Source of the DNA: Trinickia symbiotica
GTDB taxonomy: Bacteria; Pseudomonadota; Gammaproteobacteria; Burkholderiales; Burkholderiaceae
Length of the DNA: 64,000 nucleotides
Direction: 5' to 3'
Assembly: GCF_002934455.1 (NCBI RefSeq)
Contig: NZ_PTIR01000001.1
Coordinates: 248,001-312,000 of the forward strand
Below the pieces are notes generated by a model. It had not been told where the DNA came from, searched no databases, and saw only the letters and a list, made by a program, of their open reading frames with translations. This document shows positions 11,068-18,739 of the stretch, one piece after another. Both the position numbers and the translations under genes were made by a program. Within the stretch, counting starts at the first letter, position 1; each line of letters starts with the position of its first letter.

Positions 11068-11207
11068 GCGACCGCCGCGCATTCAGCGCGGAGGGCATTC
11101 GGCGTTTCTGCGAGCAAGAAGCCGCAAACGCAGGGAACCGCCGCGCGGCTAGCCAGTCGGAGTAATTGCCATGACCACGGCGTGGCAGCAGAAATGCACC
11201 GGTTACG

Positions 11208-11239
11208 GCCCGTGCCCGAAAGGGTACGGGCTTTTTTTT
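11208..11239 (+). terminator. Rho-independent terminator
   Basis: GCCCGTGCCC and GGGTACGGGC form a 10-bp stem (one G-U pair) around a GAAA tetraloop, followed by eight T residues. It lies 141 bp after the small exported protein gene, so it either ends that transcript or closes a small RNA in between. Confidence 0.9.
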
Positions 11240-11338
11240 CAGGCCGCGCGAGAACGCTGAGGACGATCAGCCACGGCGAGGCGTCGAAGTCAACGCTCGC
11301 GCGAGCTTCGATCGACTCCGAACGAGGTGAAAACAGCG

Positions 11339-11635
11339 CTAGAGCGCCAATTCGGCCCGGCAAACGTAACCATCGGCCCGGTGCGACGACCAGGCAACCG
11401 ACCGCTCCTCGCGGGCGAGCCGGGCAAATTCCGCGCGACCCCGCTCGGTCAAGACGGCGATGTCGACCGGCGCATGAAAGCCAGCGCCGGGAGAAACGGT
11501 GCGCTGGCGCGCCGTTTCCATTAAACCGAGGCCGCGCAGATACTCGAAGACACCTGGGCGACGCGCCCATGGAACCTGACGATATTGAACACGACGCAGA
11601 GCCTCGAGTACCGCTTCGTTCGAATACATGGTCAT
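11339..11635 (-). CDS. Hypothetical protein, winged-helix-like
   Basis: A 98-residue soluble protein starting MTMYSNEAVLEALRRVQYRQ. The ATG at 11635 is preceded by AAAGGG at five bases. The pattern of short helices (EALRRVQYR, GVFEYLRGLGLMETAR) followed by VDIAVLTERGRAEFARLARE resembles a small winged-helix module, but I cannot name a family. It is divergent from the YdcF-like gene. Confidence 0.5.
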   Translation of the reverse strand: MTMYSNEAVLEALRRVQYRQVPWARRPGVFEYLRGLGLMETARQRTVSPGAGFHAPVDIAVLTERGRAEFARLAREERSVAWSSHRADGYVCRAELAL

Positions 11636-11813
11636 CTCGACCCTTTCTTCATTCAAATACGGATATGATGCAGAACGGTCACGGCGGAGCCGTGGCCGAG
11701 CCGCCGCCTAAAGCGCCGGCAATGAATCGCGGCGGCAACCCTTCCCGCCAGTCGCCGCCGTATTATCGCTAACTCGAGATTCGGAGCTGTCGCGGCCCCC
11801 CCGCAATCGGACG

Positions 11814-12614
11814 TTGTCCGATGCGCCGCGACCGGCGCAGGTGCCGGCTCGCTCTTCTATCCAGAACCCATACGTTACCGCATCCGAATTGATCGTATTC
11901 ACTTTATTCGCGCTTTTTTTCGCACTTTTTCTACTTTGGCGCCGCGCACGCATCGCAGTCGCCGTTTCGGCAGCCGCCGTTTTCTGGCTGCTGGCGGCGG
12001 GCTGGCTCGCCAACCCGCTCCTCGATTGGGCGCAGCGCGGCGCGCAAAACACGCCGCACGTCCGCTTCGGTCACGACACCGTCATCGTCGTGCTGGGAAC
12101 GGGCACCGAACACAACGATGAAGGCGTGCTCGTGCCGAAGCCCGACGCCCTCATTCGCATCGCAAAAACCGCAGCGCTCTACGACGCCTGCAAACGCAGC
12201 GCGCCGAGTGCGCAATGCACGGTCATCGTCAGCGGCGGCAATCCCCAACGACACGAGACCAGCGAGGCCGACAACTACGCGCCCTATCTGCTGCGCCTTC
12301 AGGTCGCACCCAGCGATCTGCTGCTCGAGAGGACGAGCCTCAACACCTATCAGAACGCCGAGCAGGTGGCCCGAATTTTGCGCGCCAAACATTACGACTC
12401 GTTGATACTCGTCACATCCGCGTATCAGATGCAGCGTGCCATGCTCGATTTCGATCGCTTCGGCCTCGCCCCGCAGCCGGTGGTTTCGAATGCACGCAAG
12501 AATAGGACGGGCGTTATTCCTCGCCTCGCCAATCTCGTCAACGCGAACATCGCTTTACACGAGGTGATCGGCCGCGCGCAATTCCATGTCTATCGCGCGT
12601 TCGGCTGGTTCTAG
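11814..12614 (+). CDS. YdcF/ElyC-family (DUF218) membrane protein
   Basis: A 266-residue protein with two N-terminal transmembrane segments (about residues 25-42 and 46-67) and a DUF218 domain starting DTVIVVLGTGTEHNDEG. The domain continues with VIVSGGNP and LERTSLNTYQNAEQVARIL, then LVTSAYQMQRAM, as in E. coli ElyC, SanA and YdcF. Family members act in envelope/peptidoglycan precursor metabolism, but their exact reaction is unsettled. The frame opens at a TTG at 11814; the ribosome site is weak, and an internal TTG shortly before ELIVFTLF is a possible alternative. No partner gene is adjacent. Confidence 0.75.
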   Translation: MSDAPRPAQVPARSSIQNPYVTASELIVFTLFALFFALFLLWRRARIAVAVSAAAVFWLLAAGWLANPLLDWAQRGAQNTPHVRFGHDTVIVVLGTGTEHNDEGVLVPKPDALIRIAKTAALYDACKRSAPSAQCTVIVSGGNPQRHETSEADNYAPYLLRLQVAPSDLLLERTSLNTYQNAEQVARILRAKHYDSLILVTSAYQMQRAMLDFDRFGLAPQPVVSNARKNRTGVIPRLANLVNANIALHEVIGRAQFHVYRAFGWF

Positions 12615-12817
12615 AAGAATCGCGCGTTCTGCTGATTGCGGAAGACTGACCGATAGTGACGAGTAGCGGCAATCATATGTAACAGCACGTTACGAAACGT
12701 CGCTTTTGTCGCATATGAAAGCCCGGCAACGAAAGAGGCCCGATAGAATTCAGTGTCCCGCGGGACCGCAGCGTCGGGCCATCACGATCGATCCACTTCA
12801 TCGCACGGAGGCAAATA

Positions 12818-13060
12818 ATGAACAAAGTGTCCCTGACTGTCTTGGTTTCCCTCTCGGTGCTGGCCGGCGCCGCGTACGCGCAAGAAGGCGGCGTGACGGT
12901 AAGCACGGATCCGGCGAAGTCCGCCGAAGTCGAACAACGCGCGCAGGCACTGCAGCAACAACAGGAACAGCAGCCCGAGGAGGAGATGCCCGCTCACAAG
13001 ACGATGCATCACGAGAAGGGCATGCGCCATCACCACAAGGCCGCGCCGAAATCCGAGTGA
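12818..13060 (+). CDS. Small periplasmic His/Gln-rich protein
   Basis: An 80-residue protein with a Sec signal peptide (MNKVSLTVLVSLSVLAGAAYA, cleavage after AYA) and a GGAGG ribosome site. The mature part has a Gln/Glu-rich stretch followed by a His/Lys/Met-rich end (HKTMHHEKGMRHHHKA), which could bind metal. I do not recognise a named family. A terminator follows at 13158-13190. Confidence 0.6.
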   Translation: MNKVSLTVLVSLSVLAGAAYAQEGGVTVSTDPAKSAEVEQRAQALQQQQEQQPEEEMPAHKTMHHEKGMRHHHKAAPKSE

Positions 13061-13157
13061 GGCGTTGACGAGCGCGCTTATGCGGGCGCCGCCCGTGCTT
13101 CGCATGAGATCGGAGTCAGCGTCGCAACAGGCACTCGAGTAACAGCGTCTTGATAAC

Positions 13158-13190
13158 GCCGAAACCGGCTCCGCCGGCTTCGGCTTTTTT
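13158..13190 (+). terminator. Rho-independent terminator
   Basis: GCCGAAACCGGC pairs with GCCGGCTTCGGC (one mismatch) around a 3-nt loop, followed by six T residues. It ends the transcript of the small periplasmic protein gene. Confidence 0.85.
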
Positions 13191-13280
13191 ATCGGCCTCT
13201 CGCCCAAAACCCCGTATGCTAAAGTCGCGCTCCGACGATTTCCCGCAATTCAACAAGCGCACTTCGGTGCGGAGGACCCA

Positions 13281-13538
13281 ATGAGCAACATCCAGCTCGA
13301 TATCGAATGGACCGAGGCCGCTTCTCGCAAGATCGAAAAGCTGATGCCGCGAGGCTCGCAAGACGCGTTTCTCGCGTTGCCGCCGATCGAATGCCTGCCG
13401 ATGGAAGGCGACGTGCTCTTTTTGGGACCGGCGGGCAAGCAGCAGCCGTTCGTCGTAGTGGAACGGCAATACCATCACGATGGCGATGCGGACTGGACCA
13501 TTATCCTGATTCTCGATCTGCCGAACTCGGCGCATTGA
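13281..13538 (+). CDS. Hypothetical 85-residue protein
   Basis: Starts MSNIQLDIEWTEAASRKIEK with GGAGG upstream. It is soluble, with a mixed alpha/beta composition and a C-terminal strand pattern (PFVVVERQYHHDGDADWTIILILDL). Codon use is that of its neighbours, and the opposite-strand frame is a shadow. I do not know the family; it looks like one of the small lineage-specific Burkholderia proteins. Confidence 0.55.
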   Translation: MSNIQLDIEWTEAASRKIEKLMPRGSQDAFLALPPIECLPMEGDVLFLGPAGKQQPFVVVERQYHHDGDADWTIILILDLPNSAH

Positions 13539-13589
13539 GGAGGCGGTCTTCGAACGAGACCGTCCACTCCGCGCTTCCCTTTCGGTGCC

Positions 13590-13650
13590 AAAAAAAGACC
13601 CGCGTTCCGAAGAACGCGGGCGAAACCGTCGCCCTACGAGGATAGGCGAC
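13590..13650 (-). ncRNA. Two-hairpin structured element with terminator (possible small RNA)
   Basis: Read on the minus strand, CCGTCGCC/GGCGACGG forms one hairpin, then CCCGCGTTC/GAACGCGGG around a short loop forms a second, followed by TCTTTTTTT. That is the form of a Rho-independent terminator preceded by a stable stem, as in small RNAs. No convincing minus-strand gene ends here; bamC has its own terminator at 14406-14429. The transcript start cannot be placed. Confidence 0.4.
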
Positions 13651-14405
13651 GGGGCCAGCGGGGCTCTTACGCGTCACGCGTGAGCCATGATCGTTGAAAG
13701 ACCGGACCGCGAAATAGTTCGGAGTCCTTTCTAATCACCAGCCTTTTATCGTCTGAGCGCCGTTGCCGCATTAAGCCAATCGAGCTCAGCCCTCCGCCCT
13801 CCCCCGTGTTTTGCTGGTTGGGGGCTGAAAGAGCAGCTTGTGTGCCAAGCGGTGTGCGGCACCCGAAGCCGCTGATTCGTAAAGGAAAAAAGGCTGTGGT
13901 GCGCTGTACGCGCATCGCGCCGTACGCGCGTGTTACGGCGTAACGTCACGTGACATCGCGAAGACACGGAGCGGTTGCGGCCGTGAGGATCGCTGTGGCC
14001 GGTTCACGGATGGCTTGGTCGCCTCATCGCTTGCGAGTGCACGTAGCAGGACGATTTACTTTAGCAAAAATGCACCCGCGAAATGACCAATTGAAAACCG
14101 TAGCAATCTCGAATTTGAGATTAATCTTACATGGATAAAAACACGCCGGAAATTCTTATTGACTTGAGAGGGTATAGACGTTACACAAGGGGCTGTATGT
14201 CGGCGCAAGACGCATGTGGGCAACGTGAAGCAATGGTCTTATTTACATAGCAATCCCGCGAAGCACGCCCGACTTTGCGATCCCGGCAAATCCGCATATT
14301 AAAAGTTTTGCCATATTCGCGGAGACAGCATCGGCATTCGGTAACGACTTCAGCCACATTTTTTATAGCGTAAATTCGTCATTTCCTATCTCCCGGGGCG
14401 ACCAG
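13651..14405. other. Gene-poor, AT-rich gap
   Basis: About 750 bp without a credible gene. From about 14040 to 14400 the base composition is clearly more AT-rich than the surroundings, with many A/T runs but no ORF of note. Nothing else recognised. Confidence 0.5.
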
Positions 14406-14429
14406 AAAAAACCCGCCTGTGCGGCGGGT
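14406..14429 (-). terminator. Rho-independent terminator of bamC
   Basis: On the minus strand ACCCGCC and GGCGGGT form a 7-bp stem, followed by TTTTTT, 45 bp downstream of the bamC stop. Confidence 0.9.
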
Positions 14430-14473
14430 CCGGGATGATCGAATCTGCGGCGGCGTGAAGCCGCCGTCAGTCA

Positions 14474-15703
14474 TCAACGCAATTGGTCGACGAGCAGCGC
14501 CATGATCTGCTTCGCCGGCGCCGACGAATCGACGGCGCCCTTGTCGTCCACGACTGCAACGCGCGTCTGGTCCTGCGTAATCGCACGAACGTTGACGCGG
14601 TAGACCTTCGCGACCTTTTCCTTATGGCCGTGGAAGACCTGGCTCCAGAAGCCCTGTTCCTCCGAGCTCAGGTCCTTCGGGTCGACGTAACGAATGAAGT
14701 AGAGGCCACGCGTGCGGTCTCTGTCGTCGACGGTGAAATTGCTTCGATCGAGCGCAATCCCGACACGCAGCCATGCGTTGTCATAAGGCTCGGAAAGCGT
14801 CAGCTCCGTCAGCGCATCCTGGACATCCATCGCAGCGCCAGGCCCGCGCCCCGATTGCGCCGATTGCGCCACGTTTTGCGCGGCGACGGCCGCGGCTTTC
14901 GCATCGCTCTTCGTGTTTGCATTGTCGGCGGCAACCTTGGTTGCGTCGGGGCTTGCAGCCGAGTCGTTCGCCGCTTGCTGCCCGGCCGAGCCGCCGCGCG
15001 AATCGGCCAGCGCGAGCGTCGCCATGATTCGCTTCAGATACTCCATTTCGAGTGCCGGATCGTTGGGCTTCGGCGTCCACTTGGTCGAATCGTTGTGGAC
15101 GCCCTCGAGCGCTTCGCCCATGCCTTTCTGGCTGACGAAGACATACGTGCCGCCGTTCGGGGACGCTTCGAGGCGCGTGCGGTACTTGTTGCGCTCGGCC
15201 GCCACGTACGAGTTGCCCATGGCCTTCGTAAGCGTATTGCGGATCAGGCCCTGGTTCACTTGCGGACGCGTTTCGTTCCAGTCGGTCTCCATCAGATGCT
15301 TGTCGCGTTGATCGACGACGAGCAGGAAGCCCTGCTCCTGCCAGAAACGGCGCACCTGCGGCCAGACCTGATCGGGCGTTTTATTGTCGATGACGAGCCA
15401 GCTCTCGCTGCCGTCGCGCTGAAGATGCATGCCGGCAACAGGCGGGATGACGGCGTTTTCGGGCGGCGCCGCCTTTTGAACCTTCTGCAGCGAAGAAAGA
15501 GACGCTTCTCCGCCTTGCGGAGGCAGCGAACGCTGATCGGACGTTTCCTCGAGCAGGTTCGGCGGCACGGCGAGCGAGGCCTGCTTCGACTTCGAATCGC
15601 TCTTGTAGTCGACCTGCGTGGGCGACGGCGAGCTGCAGCCAGCCACGAGGCCTCCGGCCAGAACGAGGGCTGCGAACCGCGAGGTAAAACGAAGATCAGT
15701 CAT
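14474..15703 (-). CDS. bamC: Outer membrane assembly lipoprotein BamC
   Basis: BamC (NlpB, lipoprotein-34) is a lipoprotein of the BAM complex that inserts beta-barrel proteins in the outer membrane. The 409-residue product starts MTDLRFTSRFAALVLAGG with lipobox LVAGC near residue 23; a GTG ten codons upstream is a less likely start. Two helix-grip domains follow: SWLVIDNKTPDQVWPQVRRF and, near residue 270, LTELTLSEPYDNAWLRVGIAL. An Ala/Asn/Asp-rich linker of about 60 residues joins them. The usual neighbour dapA is not in view. Confidence 0.9.
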   Translation of the reverse strand: MTDLRFTSRFAALVLAGGLVAGCSSPSPTQVDYKSDSKSKQASLAVPPNLLEETSDQRSLPPQGGEASLSSLQKVQKAAPPENAVIPPVAGMHLQRDGSESWLVIDNKTPDQVWPQVRRFWQEQGFLLVVDQRDKHLMETDWNETRPQVNQGLIRNTLTKAMGNSYVAAERNKYRTRLEASPNGGTYVFVSQKGMGEALEGVHNDSTKWTPKPNDPALEMEYLKRIMATLALADSRGGSAGQQAANDSAASPDATKVAADNANTKSDAKAAAVAAQNVAQSAQSGRGPGAAMDVQDALTELTLSEPYDNAWLRVGIALDRSNFTVDDRDRTRGLYFIRYVDPKDLSSEEQGFWSQVFHGHKEKVAKVYRVNVRAITQDQTRVAVVDDKGAVDSSAPAKQIMALLVDQLR

Positions 15704-15889
15704 GTCGAGGGAATCCTTCCGCTTTCTTGCCACGGTCGCATCGCCGTGGATCAGCCGCGCATTTTACCGGTCCCGGCGACCCGTGTGCAAAATCGCGGGT
15801 TCCCCTATATTTCGCGACTGCCGCTTCCCTCGTTTTCTTCGCACTCCTGAGGACCGCCAGCCGATCCGCCGATGCGGTCGCGCTCGCGG

Positions 15890-16126
15890 TCAATGTCCCT
15901 GCGAACCGTGCTCGAGAATTCGCGTGAGCGCGGCCGATTTCGCCGCCTCCTCGGCCTGCCGACGCGTGGAGAACGGCCCCTGCGTCAGATGAACGGCATG
16001 CCAGTCCGGCTCGTCGCCGGCATCGCCGAAAATCCTGAAGCGGGCCGTGAACCCTTGCGGCGCGGCAGGGATGACCTCGACGTCGACCGATACGCCTTCT
16101 ATCCGGTGTCTCACGAAGCCGTCCAT
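15890..16126 (-). CDS. Hypothetical 78-residue protein
   Basis: I choose the ATG at 16126 (MDGFVRHRIEGVSVDVEV) because GGAGG lies five bases upstream; an upstream in-frame ATG at 16141 would put that ribosome site inside the gene. The product has a central region of beta character (FTARFRIFGDA) and a C-terminal helix with RRQAEEAAKSAALTRIL, typical of small conserved Burkholderia proteins of unknown role. It lies upstream of bamC on the same strand. Confidence 0.55.
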   Translation of the reverse strand: MDGFVRHRIEGVSVDVEVIPAAPQGFTARFRIFGDAGDEPDWHAVHLTQGPFSTRRQAEEAAKSAALTRILEHGSQGH

Positions 16127-16290
16127 TTTTGCCTCCGTCATGTGGGTGGCCGACGCGATGATGCTAGCACCGTGGGGCGGGCACTGTGTGCGGTGTCGAT
16201 GCTTCGATTGCCGCGCGTGTGTGGTTGGTCGGGGCGCTCCTAGACTGGGCAAGGCTGTTGCTCATAAGCCTGCGATTGGCGTTGCTTGGG

Positions 16291-16716
16291 TTACGGAGCG
16301 GACGCAGCGGCAGCGGCCGACGCGGTAAGCTCGGGGGGATTGAACCAACGCATGGAAGTCAACGACTCGCCGTCGAACAGGCACTCAGCCGCGGCGGGAC
16401 GCTTCGTTTTCTTCGGTTTCGCCGCGACAGCCGGCGAGGTGGCGCCCGGCGCGGAAGCTACGATGGGTGCACTCGCCTGAGTGGCCGCAATGGCCGCCGC
16501 TGTTGGGCCCTCGACCGTGCCCTCCACCACCACGCGGGAGCCGCGGATACCGACGCCGACGTGCGATACCGAAAGCTCGTTGTTCGGCAAATTCCGAGCG
16601 ACTGTCTCGCGCATCCGCGCCTCGCAAGCATTCGGATTCTTGTAGAGCGAGCAGCCGGCTATGAGAAGCGGGGCCAGCAGCGCGCAGCAGAACGATGCAA
16701 TCGAAAGTTTCTTCAT
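16291..16716 (-). CDS. Small putative lipoprotein
   Basis: A 141-residue protein starting MKKLSIASFCCALLAPLLIA, with lipobox LIAGC. The mature part has a short folded segment ([33 protein letters not shown]), an Ala/Pro/Lys-rich linker and a C-terminal CLFDGESLTSMRWFNPPEL. The folded segment has the pattern of BON-like or secretin-associated lipoproteins, but I cannot assign a family. It is divergent from the adjacent tRNA-Leu gene. Confidence 0.6.
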   Translation of the reverse strand: MKKLSIASFCCALLAPLLIAGCSLYKNPNACEARMRETVARNLPNNELSVSHVGVGIRGSRVVVEGTVEGPTAAAIAATQASAPIVASAPGATSPAVAAKPKKTKRPAAAECLFDGESLTSMRWFNPPELTASAAAAASAP

Positions 16717-16809
16717 GAAAAGGTCGCGTTCTTGGGCGGCGGCCATTTTAACGTAGCCCGCCCAGGTGCATGACGGCCGCTCGACCGATGGTAGAATCGC
16801 GTCCACCCT

Positions 16810-17209
16810 GCCCGGGTGATGAAATTGGTAAACATAGCGGACTTAAAGCGTTTGAGTGCCCGGTTGGAAACGGTCGGTGCAGAACCCTTCAAATTCGGCG
16901 AACCCCCTGGCTCCCATTCGTGCAACGCTTCGTGAGAGCGAAAGCGCGCGCGATCGTACCGAGGCAACGCCGAGCCAAGCCCTTCGCACGCGGTATTCGC
17001 CGCGCGCGTCGCGGAAGGTGTAGAGACTAGACGGGGGGCGCCTAATGCGGCGAGGCAGACACGTGCTGTCTGCCGCGATGGCGAAGGCATAGTCCAGCGC
17101 ACGAACGGCAATGACGCGATCGCGTGATCAAAGCCGGCATCGAAAGATGCAGTGTGATGAAAATCCGCCGCCGAAAGGCTTGCCGGTTCGAGTCCGGTCC
17201 CGGGCACCA
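16810..17209 (+). tRNA. tRNA-Leu(UAA) split by a group I intron
   Basis: The two exons are 16810-16844 and 17160-17209. Joined, they give an 85-nt class II tRNA: acceptor GCCCGGG/CCCGGGC, D-arm GATGAAATTGGTAAACAT, anticodon stem GCGGA/TCCGC with loop CTTAAAA (anticodon UAA), a long variable arm, T-loop GGTTCGAGTCC, and encoded CCA. The interruption falls between U34 and A35. The 3' exon also serves as the attachment site of the island that follows. A TAGAAT -10 box lies at 16792-16797. A terminator follows at 17246-17279. Confidence 0.95.
16845..17159 (+). other. Group I intron (IC3-like) in tRNA-Leu(UAA)
   Basis: The insert is 315 nt and has the full group I core. P1: exon ACUU pairs with intron GAGU (guide at about 16854), with the terminal U-G pair at the 5' splice site. 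P4: TCGGCG (16895-16900) with CGCCGA (16968-16973) inside P and Q (Q is AACGCCGAGCCAAGC). P3: CCTTC with GAAGG. P7: GACTA (17025-17029) in R with TAGTC (17090-17094) in S. P8: GGCAGAC/GTCTGCC. P9: GCATC-GAAA-GATGC. The last intron base is G. There is no homing-endonuclease ORF. The insertion point and the ends (AAA... to ...TG) match the cyanobacterial and plastid tRNA-Leu(UAA) intron. Confidence 0.93.
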
Positions 17210-17223
17210 GGGATATGTTCCGG
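17193..17223 (+). other. Left attachment site (attL) of the genomic island
   Basis: The tRNA 3' end (TCCGGTCCCGGGCACCA) followed by GGGATATGTTCCGG is where the integrase-encoding island begins. Related sequences occur at 29872-29900 and 30827-30843, in the same orientation. P4-type integrases commonly use tRNA 3' ends in this way. Confidence 0.75.
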
Positions 17224-17245
17224 TTTGTGCCGGTGTGTTCCGAAC

Positions 17246-17279
17246 AACCCCGCCAGATCAAGGTCTTGCGGGGTTTTTT
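17246..17279 (+). terminator. Rho-independent terminator after tRNA-Leu
   Basis: AACCCCGC and GCGGGGTT form an 8-bp stem with a 14-nt loop followed by a T run. It ends tRNA-Leu transcription just inside the island. Confidence 0.85.
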
Positions 17280-17314
17280 CTTCCTTTTTGGACCGGCTTG
17301 GTCCTTCGACAGCC

Positions 17315-17383
17315 GGTGGTATGCGGTGGTATTTTTGGTGGTATCTGGGGCGCTGCCGCCCTGCTCCGATCGGAGATACCACC
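17315..17383 (+). repeat. Integrase arm-type repeats (GGTGGTAT), three direct and one inverted
   Basis: GGTGGTAT occurs at 17315-17322, 17325-17332 and 17337-17344. The inverse ATACCACC is at 17376-17383, directly before the integrase start codon. Two of the direct copies with their spacer recur near the right end of the island (29793-29812). The layout fits binding sites for the integrase N-terminal domain, and those nearest the start codon could also let it repress its own gene. Confidence 0.7.
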
Positions 17384-18604
17384 ATGCCGCTTACCGACGC
17401 TCAAGTTCGCAACGCGCGCTATAACCGGGATGGTACCGGCAACCGCTTGTCGGACGGCGGGCGCATGTATCTTCAACTCGACAAATCCGGCGCGAAGTAC
17501 TGGCGAATGAACTATCGGTTCGCCGGCAAGGACAAGACACTCGCGCTCGGCGTCTATCCGGACGTTTCGCTCGCGGCGGCACGTAAGAAGCGGGAGCAAG
17601 TGCGAGAGAAACTGGCTGCGGGGATTGATCCTGGGACGGCCAAGAAAGCTGAGAAGCGTGCCGCACGGATCGCCGCCGCCAACTCGTTCGAAGTCGTCGC
17701 CAAGGGCTGGATGGAAGAGCGAAAGACGGTTGTGGAGATATGTCAATACGAAAAGACGTTGGCCCGTTTCAAGAACGACGTTTTTCCATGGCTGGGTAAG
17801 CGACCGATCACCCAGATCGACGCGCCGGAGATCCTTGCTGTACTGAAACGCGTCAATGGTCGAGGAGCGCGATTTACCGCGCATCGGATACGCAGCGAGA
17901 TCAGCCGGATTTTTCGGTACGGTATCAAAGAAGGGCTTTGCAAGTCCGATCCGGCCAAGGATCTGATCGGCGCCATCCCAGCGCCGGTCGAGAAGCATTT
18001 CGCGTCCATCACCGAGCCAGTCAAGGTGGGCGAGATGCTGCGGGCGTTTGACGGGTTCTCCGGCACGTTCACCGTGCTTTGCGCGCTTAAGTTAGCGCCG
18101 ATGCTATTCGTCCGGCCAGGCGAGTTGAGGCAGGCCGAATGGCCGCAGTTCAATTTGGAAAAGGGAGAATGGCGCTACTTCGTCAGCAAGACGAAGACGG
18201 AGCACCTCGTGCCGCTCGCCACGCAAGCGATTGCGATTTTGCGCGAACTGCATGCCCTCACGGGACAAGGACGATACGTGTTTCCGGGTGCACGGTCGAG
18301 ACTGCGGCCGATGAGCGAGGCAACTATCAACGCCGCACTACGCCGGCTCGGGTATGACACTCGCACGGAGATTACCGGTCACGGCTTTCGGGCAATGGCT
18401 CGCACGATTCTGCACGAGGAGCTCGGGCACAAGCCTGAGGTAATCGAGCATCAGCTCGCGCACGCAGTTCCAGACAAACTTGGGTCGGCCTACAACCGGA
18501 CGAAGTTCATCCGAGAGCGGCGCATCCTGATGCAGGAGTGGGCTGACTACCTTGATCGGGTCAAGGCCGGGGCGGAGATCGTTTCAATATCCACACATCG
18601 ATAA
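17384..18604 (+). CDS. P4-type tyrosine integrase of the island
   Basis: Site-specific recombinase that integrates and excises the island at the tRNA-Leu 3' end. The ATG at 17384 is chosen because the arm-binding domain (DUF4102) starts there: MPLTDAQVRNARYNRDGTGN, DKTLALGVYPDVSLAAARKK. The 406-residue product then has a SAM-like core-binding domain (about 105-190) and the catalytic domain. The catalytic domain shows Arg in RPGELRQAEW (about 244), His-x-x-Arg in HGFRAMART (about 333) and the nucleophile in GSAYNRTKF (about Tyr370). All key residues are present, so the enzyme looks intact. It is the first gene after attL, as expected. Confidence 0.95.
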   Translation: MPLTDAQVRNARYNRDGTGNRLSDGGRMYLQLDKSGAKYWRMNYRFAGKDKTLALGVYPDVSLAAARKKREQVREKLAAGIDPGTAKKAEKRAARIAAANSFEVVAKGWMEERKTVVEICQYEKTLARFKNDVFPWLGKRPITQIDAPEILAVLKRVNGRGARFTAHRIRSEISRIFRYGIKEGLCKSDPAKDLIGAIPAPVEKHFASITEPVKVGEMLRAFDGFSGTFTVLCALKLAPMLFVRPGELRQAEWPQFNLEKGEWRYFVSKTKTEHLVPLATQAIAILRELHALTGQGRYVFPGARSRLRPMSEATINAALRRLGYDTRTEITGHGFRAMARTILHEELGHKPEVIEHQLAHAVPDKLGSAYNRTKFIRERRILMQEWADYLDRVKAGAEIVSISTHR

Positions 18605-18739
18605 GCCGCCTAAGAGCACCGACACGCAGGGTTGTCTCGTACCACTCCGTTGACATCTCAATCCTGGCTTCACAAGTGGACTCGCGCGAAGCATAAGAGC
18701 CGGTATTCGCGGTCGCACCAAGCAGTCTAGATCCGCTCG

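Noticed and set aside
16713-17261. 182-codon minus-strand frame containing LVPGTGLEPA
   Set aside because: This is the well-known false translation of an antisense tRNA 3' end, here through tRNA-Leu and the intron.
17111-17383. Upstream in-frame extension of the integrase ORF
   Set aside because: It runs through the intron, the tRNA exon, a terminator and the arm repeats; the DUF4102 domain starts at the ATG at 17384.
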